From Micavibrio_C sp965231165 (GTDB lineage: Bacteria; Pseudomonadota; Alphaproteobacteria; Micavibrionales; Micavibrionaceae): a stretch of DNA of 64,000 bases. Positions 8,388 through 16,042 of the stretch are shown piece after piece. A model generated the notes under the pieces. That model did no database searches, was not told the origin of the DNA, and saw only the letters and a program-made list of their open reading frames with translations. Position 1 is the stretch's first letter. Each line of letters begins with the position of its first letter. Position numbers and translations under genes: made by a program. The stretch is taken from the NCBI GenBank assembly GCA_965231165.1, contig OZ246421.1, forward strand, positions 1,488,001-1,552,000, given 5' to 3'.

Positions 8388-8966
8388 TCAGCGTTTCCTG
8401 TAAACCCAGACCTGCGCGGGCGGCAGGTTGTTCCAGATGCGCACCGCGCGGGTCACGCTGATATCGGCGCGCGCCGGGATCGGGCTGTGCAATCCATAGG
8501 AAAACTGTATAAAGGGCGCCCCCGGCACCAACTGCGCGAAGACAAGATCCAGCAAGGCCTGCCTTGTCGCCAGCGGAAAATTCAGCAGCGGAATTCCTGA
8601 CACCGCGCCAATAAACGGCGCAGCGGCCTTGACCTCGGGAATGTTCGGCAAGTTGAGCGCATCGCCGTTGACGGTTTTTACGCCGGGAAAACGGTTGGCA
8701 ATGAAACTGACAAACTGAGGATCGCGTTCCACAACCGTGATGCGTTCGGGGGCAATACCCGCCGCCAGCAATTCCTTTGTGATCGCGCCGGAACCGGGAC
8801 CAAGTTCGAGCACAGGTCCAACTTGACGAACATCGATCTGTGCCGCCATGGCGCGCGCCAACGAAGAACCCGAAGGCGCCACAGCGCCGACATTACGCGG
8901 ATCGGCCAGCAGACGCCGCAAAAAATGCATTTGTTCTTTCATAGGCAGCCACCCGCTTTCCGCCAC
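8388..8966 (-). CDS. PmtA-like phospholipid N-methyltransferase
   Basis: This is a class I SAM-dependent methyltransferase of 192 residues. It shows motif I VLELGPGSG (about residues 51-60), an acidic residue after strand 2 (VVERD) and a GDAL motif. The N-terminus (FLRRLLADPRNVGAVAPSG) and the SGIPLLNFP segment are typical of the PmtA group, which methylates phosphatidylethanolamine stepwise to phosphatidylcholine. Its position tail-to-tail with psd-pssA supports that substrate. The start is unclear: GTG at 8966 or ATG at 8942; neither has a strong ribosome binding site. An rRNA adenine dimethylase-like role is less likely. Confidence 0.85.
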   Translation of the reverse strand: MAESGWLPMKEQMHFLRRLLADPRNVGAVAPSGSSLARAMAAQIDVRQVGPVLELGPGSGAITKELLAAGIAPERITVVERDPQFVSFIANRFPGVKTVNGDALNLPNIPEVKAAAPFIGAVSGIPLLNFPLATRQALLDLVFAQLVPGAPFIQFSYGLHSPIPARADISVTRAVRIWNNLPPAQVWVYRKR

Positions 8967-9021
8967 AGCATGCCCAACAGACCGCGTAAGTACAATTGAA
9001 AAATGAGAGGTATTTCCGCTT

Positions 9022-11001
9022 TTATTGCGGATCGATGACTACACGGCCATTGCCGCCGCGTGTCGGCGCCGTTGTATTACCATTGGCGCCTGTGCCGGGA
9101 CCACTGTTCGCCGCCGCACCGCCCGCACCGCTGCCCGAGGTCGCCGCACCGGCGCTACCGAGCGTTACCGTATCACCGATTCCGCCACCACCACCGCCGC
9201 CGCCCTTGGTCGCACCGCAGGCACCGCCATTGGTCGATGTGCCGCAGGCAAAATCCTTATCAGCGCCGCCAGCCCCGCCATATGACGTCGTAGAGTTATT
9301 ATTAGTTCCTGTGCCACTGCCACCGCCACCGCCATTGGTCGAGTTGCCACCGGTAAAAGTGCTATCACCGCCACCACCGCCGCCATGTGTAGAATTCCCG
9401 GCCGCGCCACTTTGATAGCCTGCCAGACCGGGATTTGGCTCCCCGCCTTCACCGCCTTCACTGGCGGTCGCGCTTTCTCCGCCCTCACCGACAACGACCA
9501 GAAGATATGAACCCACCGTCAACGCGCCTGTATTTTTACGCGCATAGCCACCACCGCCACCGGCACCACGCGCCGCGCTGTCATAACCGCCGCCGCCGCC
9601 ACCACCCGCCAGCACCAGTACCGTACCGGCACTATTTTGCACACGGCTGGAGCCGCCGCCGCCGCCGCCCTGCGTAGGCGCCGCGCCACCGCCACCCGCG
9701 CCATAAGCATCGATGATCAACGTATTACAGACTGATGGCACCTGATATAAATGATATCCCGGCGTCGAAAATGTCACGGTGCTGCAATCCTGCGCTGTGA
9801 TGAAAGCGGCAGGTGTAATCCGGGCCTGACCATCACCACCCCGCGCAGGGCAGACAGAGCCTTCAGTAGCGCCTGTGCCTGGCCCACCATTGGCCGCCGT
9901 ACCGCCGCTCGTCCTGTCACCTGAAAGACCGGTGAGTGCAATATCGCCTGCCGTGTTACCGCCGCCGCCGCCGCCGCCCTCGCCAAAACCGCCGCAACTG
10001 CCGGCGTTGGTAGATGATCCGCAGGGGACATAACCCGGATCGACGCCGCCCGCGCCGCCAAAAGTTGAAGATGTTGATGAGTTGATAGCGCTATCGCCCC
10101 CGCCGCCGGCACCGCCATTGGTTGAACCACCGCCAGCCCAGGCAGAATCACCACCACCGCCGCCGCCATACGTTGACGAACCGGCCGTAGCACCATTACC
10201 ACCAATACCGCCCGATATTTCTCCACCCGCGCCGCCCGCACCGGTACAACCGTTCTGTCCGCCTTCGCCCACAATAATTTTCAGGTGGGCCCCCACGCTG
10301 AAGGTCGTTCTTTTGCGTGAATAACCGCCGCCGCCGCCGCCGCCCTTAAGAGTAGCAGTACCATAGGCACCACCACCACCGCCCGCTGCCAGCACCAGCG
10401 TCGTGCCACTGCTGTTTTCAAAGCGGCTGGAGCCGCCGCCACCGCCGCCGTTGAGGTTATAGGCTGCACCACCACCCGCACCCCAGACCTCCATCAGCAA
10501 ATCCGTGCAGCCGGTTGTTACCGTGTAAGAATAATATCCGGGCGTCGTATAATCGACGACCTCGCAGGTAGGCGGTATAGTACCTGAAACAAATCCCTGC
10601 CACGTGGTGCCATCGCAATAATGATATGTTTTATCAGTTGATAGATAACGTATGGCGCCCAGCAGCGCCGCGGTGCAGGTACTGCCATCATAACCAATCT
10701 TAATACTGCCCACGACATCCAGCGGCACAACGGGCGTGGACGTTTTGATACCCACACTGTTGTTACGGTATATTTCCGTCATGTCCGACGAATTGAAACT
10801 CCAGAGGTCATTGGATGTGTCCAGCCAATTGGTGCCATCACAATATAGATAACGATTGGCCGCTGAAAACCAGTTAAAAGTGCCGGCATTCGCCGCCGGG
10901 CTGGAGCACGCCGCCTGCGCCGATGGCATGAAGCAGAAAAGCGACAAGGCCATCAGACCTCCGCTTAGCAATAGGCTGTTTGTGAAAGATCCCGATCTCA
11001 T
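9022..11001 (-). CDS. Secreted glycine-rich protein with two Gly-rich domains
   Basis: This 659-residue protein has a signal peptide ending at AQA-ACSS (about residue 30). The N-terminal module (30-140) carries two YCDGT-W motifs and a tail-fibre-like VGIKTSTPVVPLDVVGSI segment. It is followed by two homologous glycine-rich domains (about 145-400 and 405-659), each opening with CxxVxYTTPGYYSY or a variant and filled with GGGGG runs, STxGGGGGGDS repeats and spaced Cys-Gly-Gly motifs. Such domains are seen in surface fibres and adhesins. No anchor is visible. The start ATG overlaps the stop of the upstream paralogue by four bases, so the two are translationally coupled. Confidence 0.85.
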   Translation of the reverse strand: MRSGSFTNSLLLSGGLMALSLFCFMPSAQAACSSPAANAGTFNWFSAANRYLYCDGTNWLDTSNDLWSFNSSDMTEIYRNNSVGIKTSTPVVPLDVVGSIKIGYDGSTCTAALLGAIRYLSTDKTYHYCDGTTWQGFVSGTIPPTCEVVDYTTPGYYSYTVTTGCTDLLMEVWGAGGGAAYNLNGGGGGGSSRFENSSGTTLVLAAGGGGGAYGTATLKGGGGGGGYSRKRTTFSVGAHLKIIVGEGGQNGCTGAGGAGGEISGGIGGNGATAGSSTYGGGGGGDSAWAGGGSTNGGAGGGGDSAINSSTSSTFGGAGGVDPGYVPCGSSTNAGSCGGFGEGGGGGGGNTAGDIALTGLSGDRTSGGTAANGGPGTGATEGSVCPARGGDGQARITPAAFITAQDCSTVTFSTPGYHLYQVPSVCNTLIIDAYGAGGGGAAPTQGGGGGGSSRVQNSAGTVLVLAGGGGGGGYDSAARGAGGGGGYARKNTGALTVGSYLLVVVGEGGESATASEGGEGGEPNPGLAGYQSGAAGNSTHGGGGGGDSTFTGGNSTNGGGGGSGTGTNNNSTTSYGGAGGADKDFACGTSTNGGACGATKGGGGGGGGIGDTVTLGSAGAATSGSGAGGAAANSGPGTGANGNTTAPTRGGNGRVVIDPQ

Positions 11002-12182
11002 AGCGGACGGATCACCACTTTGCCATTGCCACCTCCCGTGGGGCAGGCAGGACCATCGGTCGCGCCTGTGCCCGGGCCACCATTGGCAGCCGTACCGCCG
11101 CCGAACTGATCACCGGCCAGACCTTGCAAGGCCACGTCACCGATGCCATAACCGCCGCCGCCGCCCTCACCAATGCCGCCACAGGTGCCGCCATTGGTCG
11201 TTGCCCCACAAGGCAGATTACCGGGATCCGTAGCACCAGCGCCGCCATTGGTGGTGGTTGAAGCACTGTTGGAAACGCTCGTCCCTCCCCCGCCGCCGCC
11301 GCCGTGGGTGGATGAACCACCACGATAAGTCTGATCGCCACCACCCGCGCCGCCATAGGTCGAGTCCCCACCGTTAGCGGTATTGCCGCCCGTACCACCG
11401 CTGGGGGAACCGCCAGGGCCACCTGTGCTCGTACAGCCATTTTGTCCGCCGCCGCCCACAACAACCGTCAGGTTGGTGCCCGCCGTGATCGTGGAAACTT
11501 TCTTGCCGTAACCACCGCCGCCGCCGCCGCCAACATCGGTAGACGTATCGTAAGAACCACCACCACCGCCGCCGCCCAAGGCCAGCGTCGTGCCGCCGTT
11601 ATCAACGCGGCTGGAGCCGCCGCCGCCGCCGCCCTGCCCGGCATTGGCCGCACCGCCGCCAGCACCGTATGCTTCTATCTGCAGATTGGTACATCCCGCC
11701 TGCACGGTATAGCTGTAGTTGCCCGGTGTGGTGTATTCCGTCAGCGCACAGCTGGATACAGCCGTTCCGGCGATCGATTTCCAGGCCGTGCCATCGCAGA
11801 CCTGCACCTGATCGGTGGTGCTGTTGAAGCGCATCGTACCTTCATACGTACTGTTGCAGGTCGCGCCACTGCTGCCCATGCGGATGCTGCCATTCACGTC
11901 CATGGCGACAACCGGATTGGTTACACCAATGCCGACATTGCCTGTCGAGTAATAGGCGTTCGCACCGTTTAGCGTCCACAAACCGCCCGTGCCTAAAAAA
12001 TTCCAGTTAGTGCCATCGCAATATTTGAATTTGAGGTCAGCGACAAACCATTCCAGCGCCCCGGCGGCGGCCGTCGGTGTTGCGCAGGCGGCGTAGGCTG
12101 ACTTAGTGCTCCAGCCGCCGCTGATTGTGGCGGTGAGAATGAATACCCCGATAATCAGACGGATCGTCTTTTTCGTGCGCAT
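10998..12182 (-). CDS. Secreted glycine-rich protein, single-domain paralogue
   Basis: The 394-residue product has a signal peptide (cleavage after AYA, about residue 31). Its N-terminal module is homologous to the downstream gene: KYCDGTNW, NVGIGVTNPVVAMDVNGSI, then a second CDGTAW. One glycine-rich domain (about 148-394) follows with CALTEYTTPGNYSYTV at its start. It therefore matches the first half of the downstream 659-residue protein, which suggests tandem duplication with domain gain in the second copy. It is the first gene of a two-gene operon. The function is likely extracellular and structural or adhesive. Confidence 0.85.
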   Translation of the reverse strand: MRTKKTIRLIIGVFILTATISGGWSTKSAYAACATPTAAAGALEWFVADLKFKYCDGTNWNFLGTGGLWTLNGANAYYSTGNVGIGVTNPVVAMDVNGSIRMGSSGATCNSTYEGTMRFNSTTDQVQVCDGTAWKSIAGTAVSSCALTEYTTPGNYSYTVQAGCTNLQIEAYGAGGGAANAGQGGGGGGSSRVDNGGTTLALGGGGGGGSYDTSTDVGGGGGGGYGKKVSTITAGTNLTVVVGGGGQNGCTSTGGPGGSPSGGTGGNTANGGDSTYGGAGGGDQTYRGGSSTHGGGGGGGTSVSNSASTTTNGGAGATDPGNLPCGATTNGGTCGGIGEGGGGGYGIGDVALQGLAGDQFGGGTAANGGPGTGATDGPACPTGGGNGKVVIRPL

Positions 12183-12249
12183 GCAGCATTTCTCGCAGTT
12201 GTTTCAGAGCATTAAGTACGAGTCACATTATAATAAACATCTCTTACCA

Positions 12250-12268
12250 TTATAAGCATCACTTATAA
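12250..12268. promoter_or_regulatory. Perfect palindrome between divergent genes
   Basis: TTATAAG, five bases, CTTATAA: seven-base perfect arms in the 236-base gap between the glycine-rich operon and the GH30 gene. It could be a repressor operator or simply an AT-rich promoter region; no known operator matches well. Confidence 0.35.
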
Positions 12269-12418
12269 AGAAGCGGTGAAATCCATTCCCCGCCGTTAAA
12301 AAATAAATTCATTTAATATCAATGCCTTAGATTAGTATCGCCACGTCCATGATTGCCATCACCCCTCATTTAACGTAATTTTCAAAAAACTCAAAAAAAC
12401 AGCGCACAGGGAAACTCA

Positions 12419-13753
12419 ATGCTTCTGGACATATACACGACCACTGGCGATCAAAGCGCCTTGCTGGCACATCGCAAGGGCACTTTATCCGCCACCTTCA
12501 CCGCGAATGCGTACCCGACGCTGCATGTCGATGCAGCAAAAACCTATCAGACCATGGACGGGTTCGGGTTTTCGCTGACCGGCGGCAGCGCGATGCTGAT
12601 CGCGGGGCTGGCACCAGATGCGCGGCACAAACTGCTGCGCGCATTATTCTCACGCGATGACAACGCCATCGGCACCAGCTATCTGCGCCTGACCATCGGC
12701 GCTTCGGATTTAAGCACACATAGTTATTCCTATGACGAAGTACCCGCTGGCCAGACCGATTTTTCGCTGGCGCATTTTGACATTATGGCAGGGGACCAGC
12801 ATGTCATTCCGGTGCTGCAGGAAATTTTGGCCATCAACCCCGATATTCAAATCATGGGTAGCCCGTGGTCAGCACCGCGCTGGATGAAAACCAACGAGAG
12901 CTTCATTAATGGCTCTCTTAAACCTGAATGTTTTGATGTCTATGCGCGTTATTTCGTACGCTATATCGAGGAAATGAAGTTACACGGCATTCCAGTGCAC
13001 ACCATCACCTTGCAAAATGAACCGCATAACCACAAGAACGACCCCAGCATGCTTATGACCGCTGCGGCACAAGCTGAATTTATCAGAGATCATATCGGCC
13101 CGGCGCTGCAGGCCGCCAAACTTGATACAAAAATTTTCTGCTGGGACCATAATTGCGATGAACCGGATTATCCCATCGCCGTGCTTTCAGACCCGGTAGC
13201 GCGGCAATATATTGAAGGTGCCGCATTCCATTTATATGGCGGTACGCCTGATGCGCTCTCTCAGGTTTCAGCCTTGAACCCGGATAAGAAATTATACCTG
13301 ACCGAACAATGGGTCGGTGCGAATAGCAGCTTTGGCGGCGATCTGGCATGGCATGCGCGGAACGTGATGATCGGTGTGATGCGCAACGGCGGCAGCGCCG
13401 TGCTGGAATGGAATTTGGCTGCCGATTCTGCATGCAAGCCACATACAGCGGGTGGCGAAGCGCATTGCGTTGGCGCACTCACAATCGACGATCAAAATGT
13501 AAAGCGGAATGTTGCTTATTACCTGATCGGTCATGCGGCTAAGTTCATCCCGCCGGGATCGGTGCGGATTGCTTCTGACGAGCATGAAACTCTGCCCAAT
13601 GCCGCCTTCCGCACACCAGACGGGCGCATTGCCATGATCGTGCTGAACGACAGCGATCAGGATCAGCGTTTCAACATAAATCATAACGGAAAACAGGCCA
13701 CGCTGGATTTGAAGGCAGGCGCGTTGAGCACCTGCACATGGCCGTCACCGTAA
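12419..13753 (+). CDS. Glycoside hydrolase family 30 enzyme (beta-glucosidase/glucanase type)
   Basis: This 444-residue protein has a GH30 (beta/alpha)8 barrel plus C-terminal beta-sandwich. The start motif QTMDGFGFSLTGGSA, the SPWSAPRWMKTN segment, the acid/base Glu in TLQNEPHN (about residue 200) and the nucleophile Glu in YLTEQWVG (about residue 295) are all present, so it should be active with retention. It resembles the glucosylceramidase/beta-1,6-glucanase subfamilies. Unlike most members it has no signal peptide, so it should act in the cytoplasm. AGGGAAA precedes the ATG. Nearby transporter and GH3 genes suggest it works on imported beta-glucosides; the substrate is not known. Confidence 0.9.
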   Translation: MLLDIYTTTGDQSALLAHRKGTLSATFTANAYPTLHVDAAKTYQTMDGFGFSLTGGSAMLIAGLAPDARHKLLRALFSRDDNAIGTSYLRLTIGASDLSTHSYSYDEVPAGQTDFSLAHFDIMAGDQHVIPVLQEILAINPDIQIMGSPWSAPRWMKTNESFINGSLKPECFDVYARYFVRYIEEMKLHGIPVHTITLQNEPHNHKNDPSMLMTAAAQAEFIRDHIGPALQAAKLDTKIFCWDHNCDEPDYPIAVLSDPVARQYIEGAAFHLYGGTPDALSQVSALNPDKKLYLTEQWVGANSSFGGDLAWHARNVMIGVMRNGGSAVLEWNLAADSACKPHTAGGEAHCVGALTIDDQNVKRNVAYYLIGHAAKFIPPGSVRIASDEHETLPNAAFRTPDGRIAMIVLNDSDQDQRFNINHNGKQATLDLKAGALSTCTWPSP

Positions 13754-13760
13754 CTTAAAA

Positions 13761-15698
13761 TCAATGAGGGGGTGGTCTCTGCAGCCCCATTGACGGGGGT
13801 ATATAGTTGTAACGCGCATATATGCCTGGGAACGGACTATTGCATTCCTCCAACCCGCCGTTGTTCACTTCCAAGTGGCGGGTATGATAAGCCATCAGGC
13901 CGTCACGGTGCGCAATGCTGACCACTATAGCATCCGGCAGAATCTCGTTCAGGCGCCTATACATGCGATCCTGCAAGGCGGCATCCAGACCGGATGTCGC
14001 CTCATCCAGGAAGACCATATCGGGCTTATGCAGGAAGATACGCGCAAAGATCAGGCGCTGCTTTTCGCCTGGCGACAGATTGCCCCATGATGTGTCGTTA
14101 CGGCTGGAATCTTTCAGGTGCGGAACCAGGTAATCCAGCTCCGCCAGACGCAGTGCTTCGGCCACATCGTCGTCGCTGTATTTCTCCGGATCGCAATCGG
14201 GATAAATCACGTTCTCTTTGAGCGTCATGTTATTCATCACGTACGCCGCCTGCGGCACGAACATGCGGGATTGCCCTGCTGGCAGCGTAATTTCGCCCTC
14301 ACCATGTTTCCACAGTCCGCCCATGGCGCGGATCAGCAACGACTTACCACTGCCCGATGGCCCTGTCAGCATGATGCGTTCGCCTTTTTTAATCTCCAGA
14401 AACGGCACACGCATAATCGGGTCAGTACGCACAGAATCCTTCAGGGCAAGGTCGCGCAGAATGATCGACTCGCCGCTTTCTTCCTTAATCGCAATGTTCG
14501 CATCCTTGCCGTGCAAACTGTAAAAATGCTGCGGATCTTTCGATAACTCTATTTCCGTGGCGAAATTCATCAGCAGGTTGGCGCGTGTCTGGATTCGGAA
14601 GACGGACTGGCTGATCGTCATGGGCCAGGCGAGACTGTCACGGAGCCTATCAACCAGGTTACCATAGGTGACCATAGCACCCGCCGTTGAAACATAACCC
14701 AGACCATAGGACACGCCACCCACGATCCAAGCCCCCAGCCGCGACAAATCGTTCATGATGCCCTGCAGGGCCTGCATCTTGGCCTGCATCTTTTCATAAC
14801 CTTTCCAAGCCGTCCTCACCTTGTCGAAATCGTGCTTCAGGTTATTACGTTCGACATTCTGATCATTATAGGAAGCAATCTCGCTGGAATGCTCGAACAT
14901 GTTGGTCAGGTTTTTACGCATTTCGCCTTGCGCGCGCACATAATTCTCACCCAGAGAAACGCTGGGCGCGCCGAATTTGCGCACCGAAACAATACCCATC
15001 ACTGCGCAGGCAAGGGCCGTGCCAAAGCTGGCCCAGAAAAAGGGAGATGGTGCCGCCCACGTGCGCCCCATAATGTCCAGCGGCATCGAACCGGTCATTT
15101 TATAAAGCTCATGCGTGACAAGGCCTAAACTCAGCACAGAGCGCAGGCCACCCGTATAAAGTTCGACAATCTGACTGACCAGAACATCCGGGTCTTCGGC
15201 CAGACGCTGGTCCATATTCGGAACGGTTTTCGAATTGCTGATATGAAAGAATGATTTGTTGCTGAGCGCGGCATCGCCGAATTTCTCCGTCAGCCAGCCA
15301 CGCCAGCCGACAATCAAAAGCCGCTCAAGGTAATAACGCAGATTCCAGACGGCAGCGGTGCCAGCACTTATCCCGATAAACTTCTGAGCCTGGTCTATCA
15401 CGTCGGGATGCATCATATCACCCTTATGTGATATCGCGACATTGATGAAGTCACCCGCCCACTTCATCATCTCCACGCCCAGATAAATCTCGGCACAGGT
15501 CAGTGCACTGCCCACCGCCAGCAAGCCGATTGCTTTATATTTCTCATCCGATTTCCAGTAGGCGGATACCAGTCCCCAGAAACTGCGCATGCTCGACACA
15601 TCCGTGCTATGCGACGTTTCTCCCAGCAAACGCTCACGCGTCTGCGGGGTCAGTCCCTTGTCATCCGGCGTATCAGGCTTGCCCGCTTTCGTAAACAT
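13761..15698 (-). CDS. ABC transporter, fused permease-ATPase, SbmA/BacA-like (YddA type)
   Basis: The 645-residue protein fuses an ABC_membrane_2 domain (about residues 50-380, around six membrane helices, EYLGVEMM-like early helix, YRLERLLIVGWRGWLTE coupling region) to an ATPase (about 400-620). The ATPase has Walker A GPSGSGKS, signature LSPGEKQR, Walker B MVFLDEAT and H-loop SIAHRD. This class moves peptides, vitamin B12 or fatty acyl compounds. Its location between GH30 and GH3 genes could point to a glycoside-related cargo, but the family makes a peptide or cofactor equally plausible. Direction (import or export) cannot be told from sequence. The start at 15698 lacks an evident ribosome binding site. 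Confidence 0.88.
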   Translation of the reverse strand: MFTKAGKPDTPDDKGLTPQTRERLLGETSHSTDVSSMRSFWGLVSAYWKSDEKYKAIGLLAVGSALTCAEIYLGVEMMKWAGDFINVAISHKGDMMHPDVIDQAQKFIGISAGTAAVWNLRYYLERLLIVGWRGWLTEKFGDAALSNKSFFHISNSKTVPNMDQRLAEDPDVLVSQIVELYTGGLRSVLSLGLVTHELYKMTGSMPLDIMGRTWAAPSPFFWASFGTALACAVMGIVSVRKFGAPSVSLGENYVRAQGEMRKNLTNMFEHSSEIASYNDQNVERNNLKHDFDKVRTAWKGYEKMQAKMQALQGIMNDLSRLGAWIVGGVSYGLGYVSTAGAMVTYGNLVDRLRDSLAWPMTISQSVFRIQTRANLLMNFATEIELSKDPQHFYSLHGKDANIAIKEESGESIILRDLALKDSVRTDPIMRVPFLEIKKGERIMLTGPSGSGKSLLIRAMGGLWKHGEGEITLPAGQSRMFVPQAAYVMNNMTLKENVIYPDCDPEKYSDDDVAEALRLAELDYLVPHLKDSSRNDTSWGNLSPGEKQRLIFARIFLHKPDMVFLDEATSGLDAALQDRMYRRLNEILPDAIVVSIAHRDGLMAYHTRHLEVNNGGLEECNSPFPGIYARYNYIPPSMGLQRPPPH

Positions 15699-16042
15699 GC
15701 GGCGCAGCCATGACCGGGCTTTATGTGATCCCTGATCTTCGATCTTCTTCTGCCTTCTTAATGAGGATATGGGAAACTGTTAGAGCCATTCCGACACTCT
15801 GACAAGAGAGCAGTCCCGCTTATGCCAATAAAAGAATTGTGCGCCGCACTATGAAAATATATTCCGGAAAAATCGCTTTAGGCCATAGACAAGGGTTATT
15901 TTCCGTACTAACGGTATTTCCATCATAAAATTTGAAGGCTGAATACGGAAATGTCAGAGGCCATGCCTCATCGGTAGTTGATATTACGCGTGATTCAGGA
16001 AATTTAGCGACACAAGATCATAGGGAAGAACAGGATATAGAA
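15699..16042. other. Intergenic region between divergent ABC transporter and GH3 genes
   Basis: 344 bases separate the ABC transporter start from the chosen GH3 start. The right half is AT-rich and probably holds both promoters. The GH3 frame is open back to 15932, but that stretch reads like non-coding sequence. I see no RNA gene, no terminator and no convincing known operator here. Confidence 0.4.

Noticed and set aside
8996..9415. Proline-rich plus-strand frame
   Set aside because: It is the antisense of Gly codon runs in the glycine-rich gene; Pro runs are the expected artefact.
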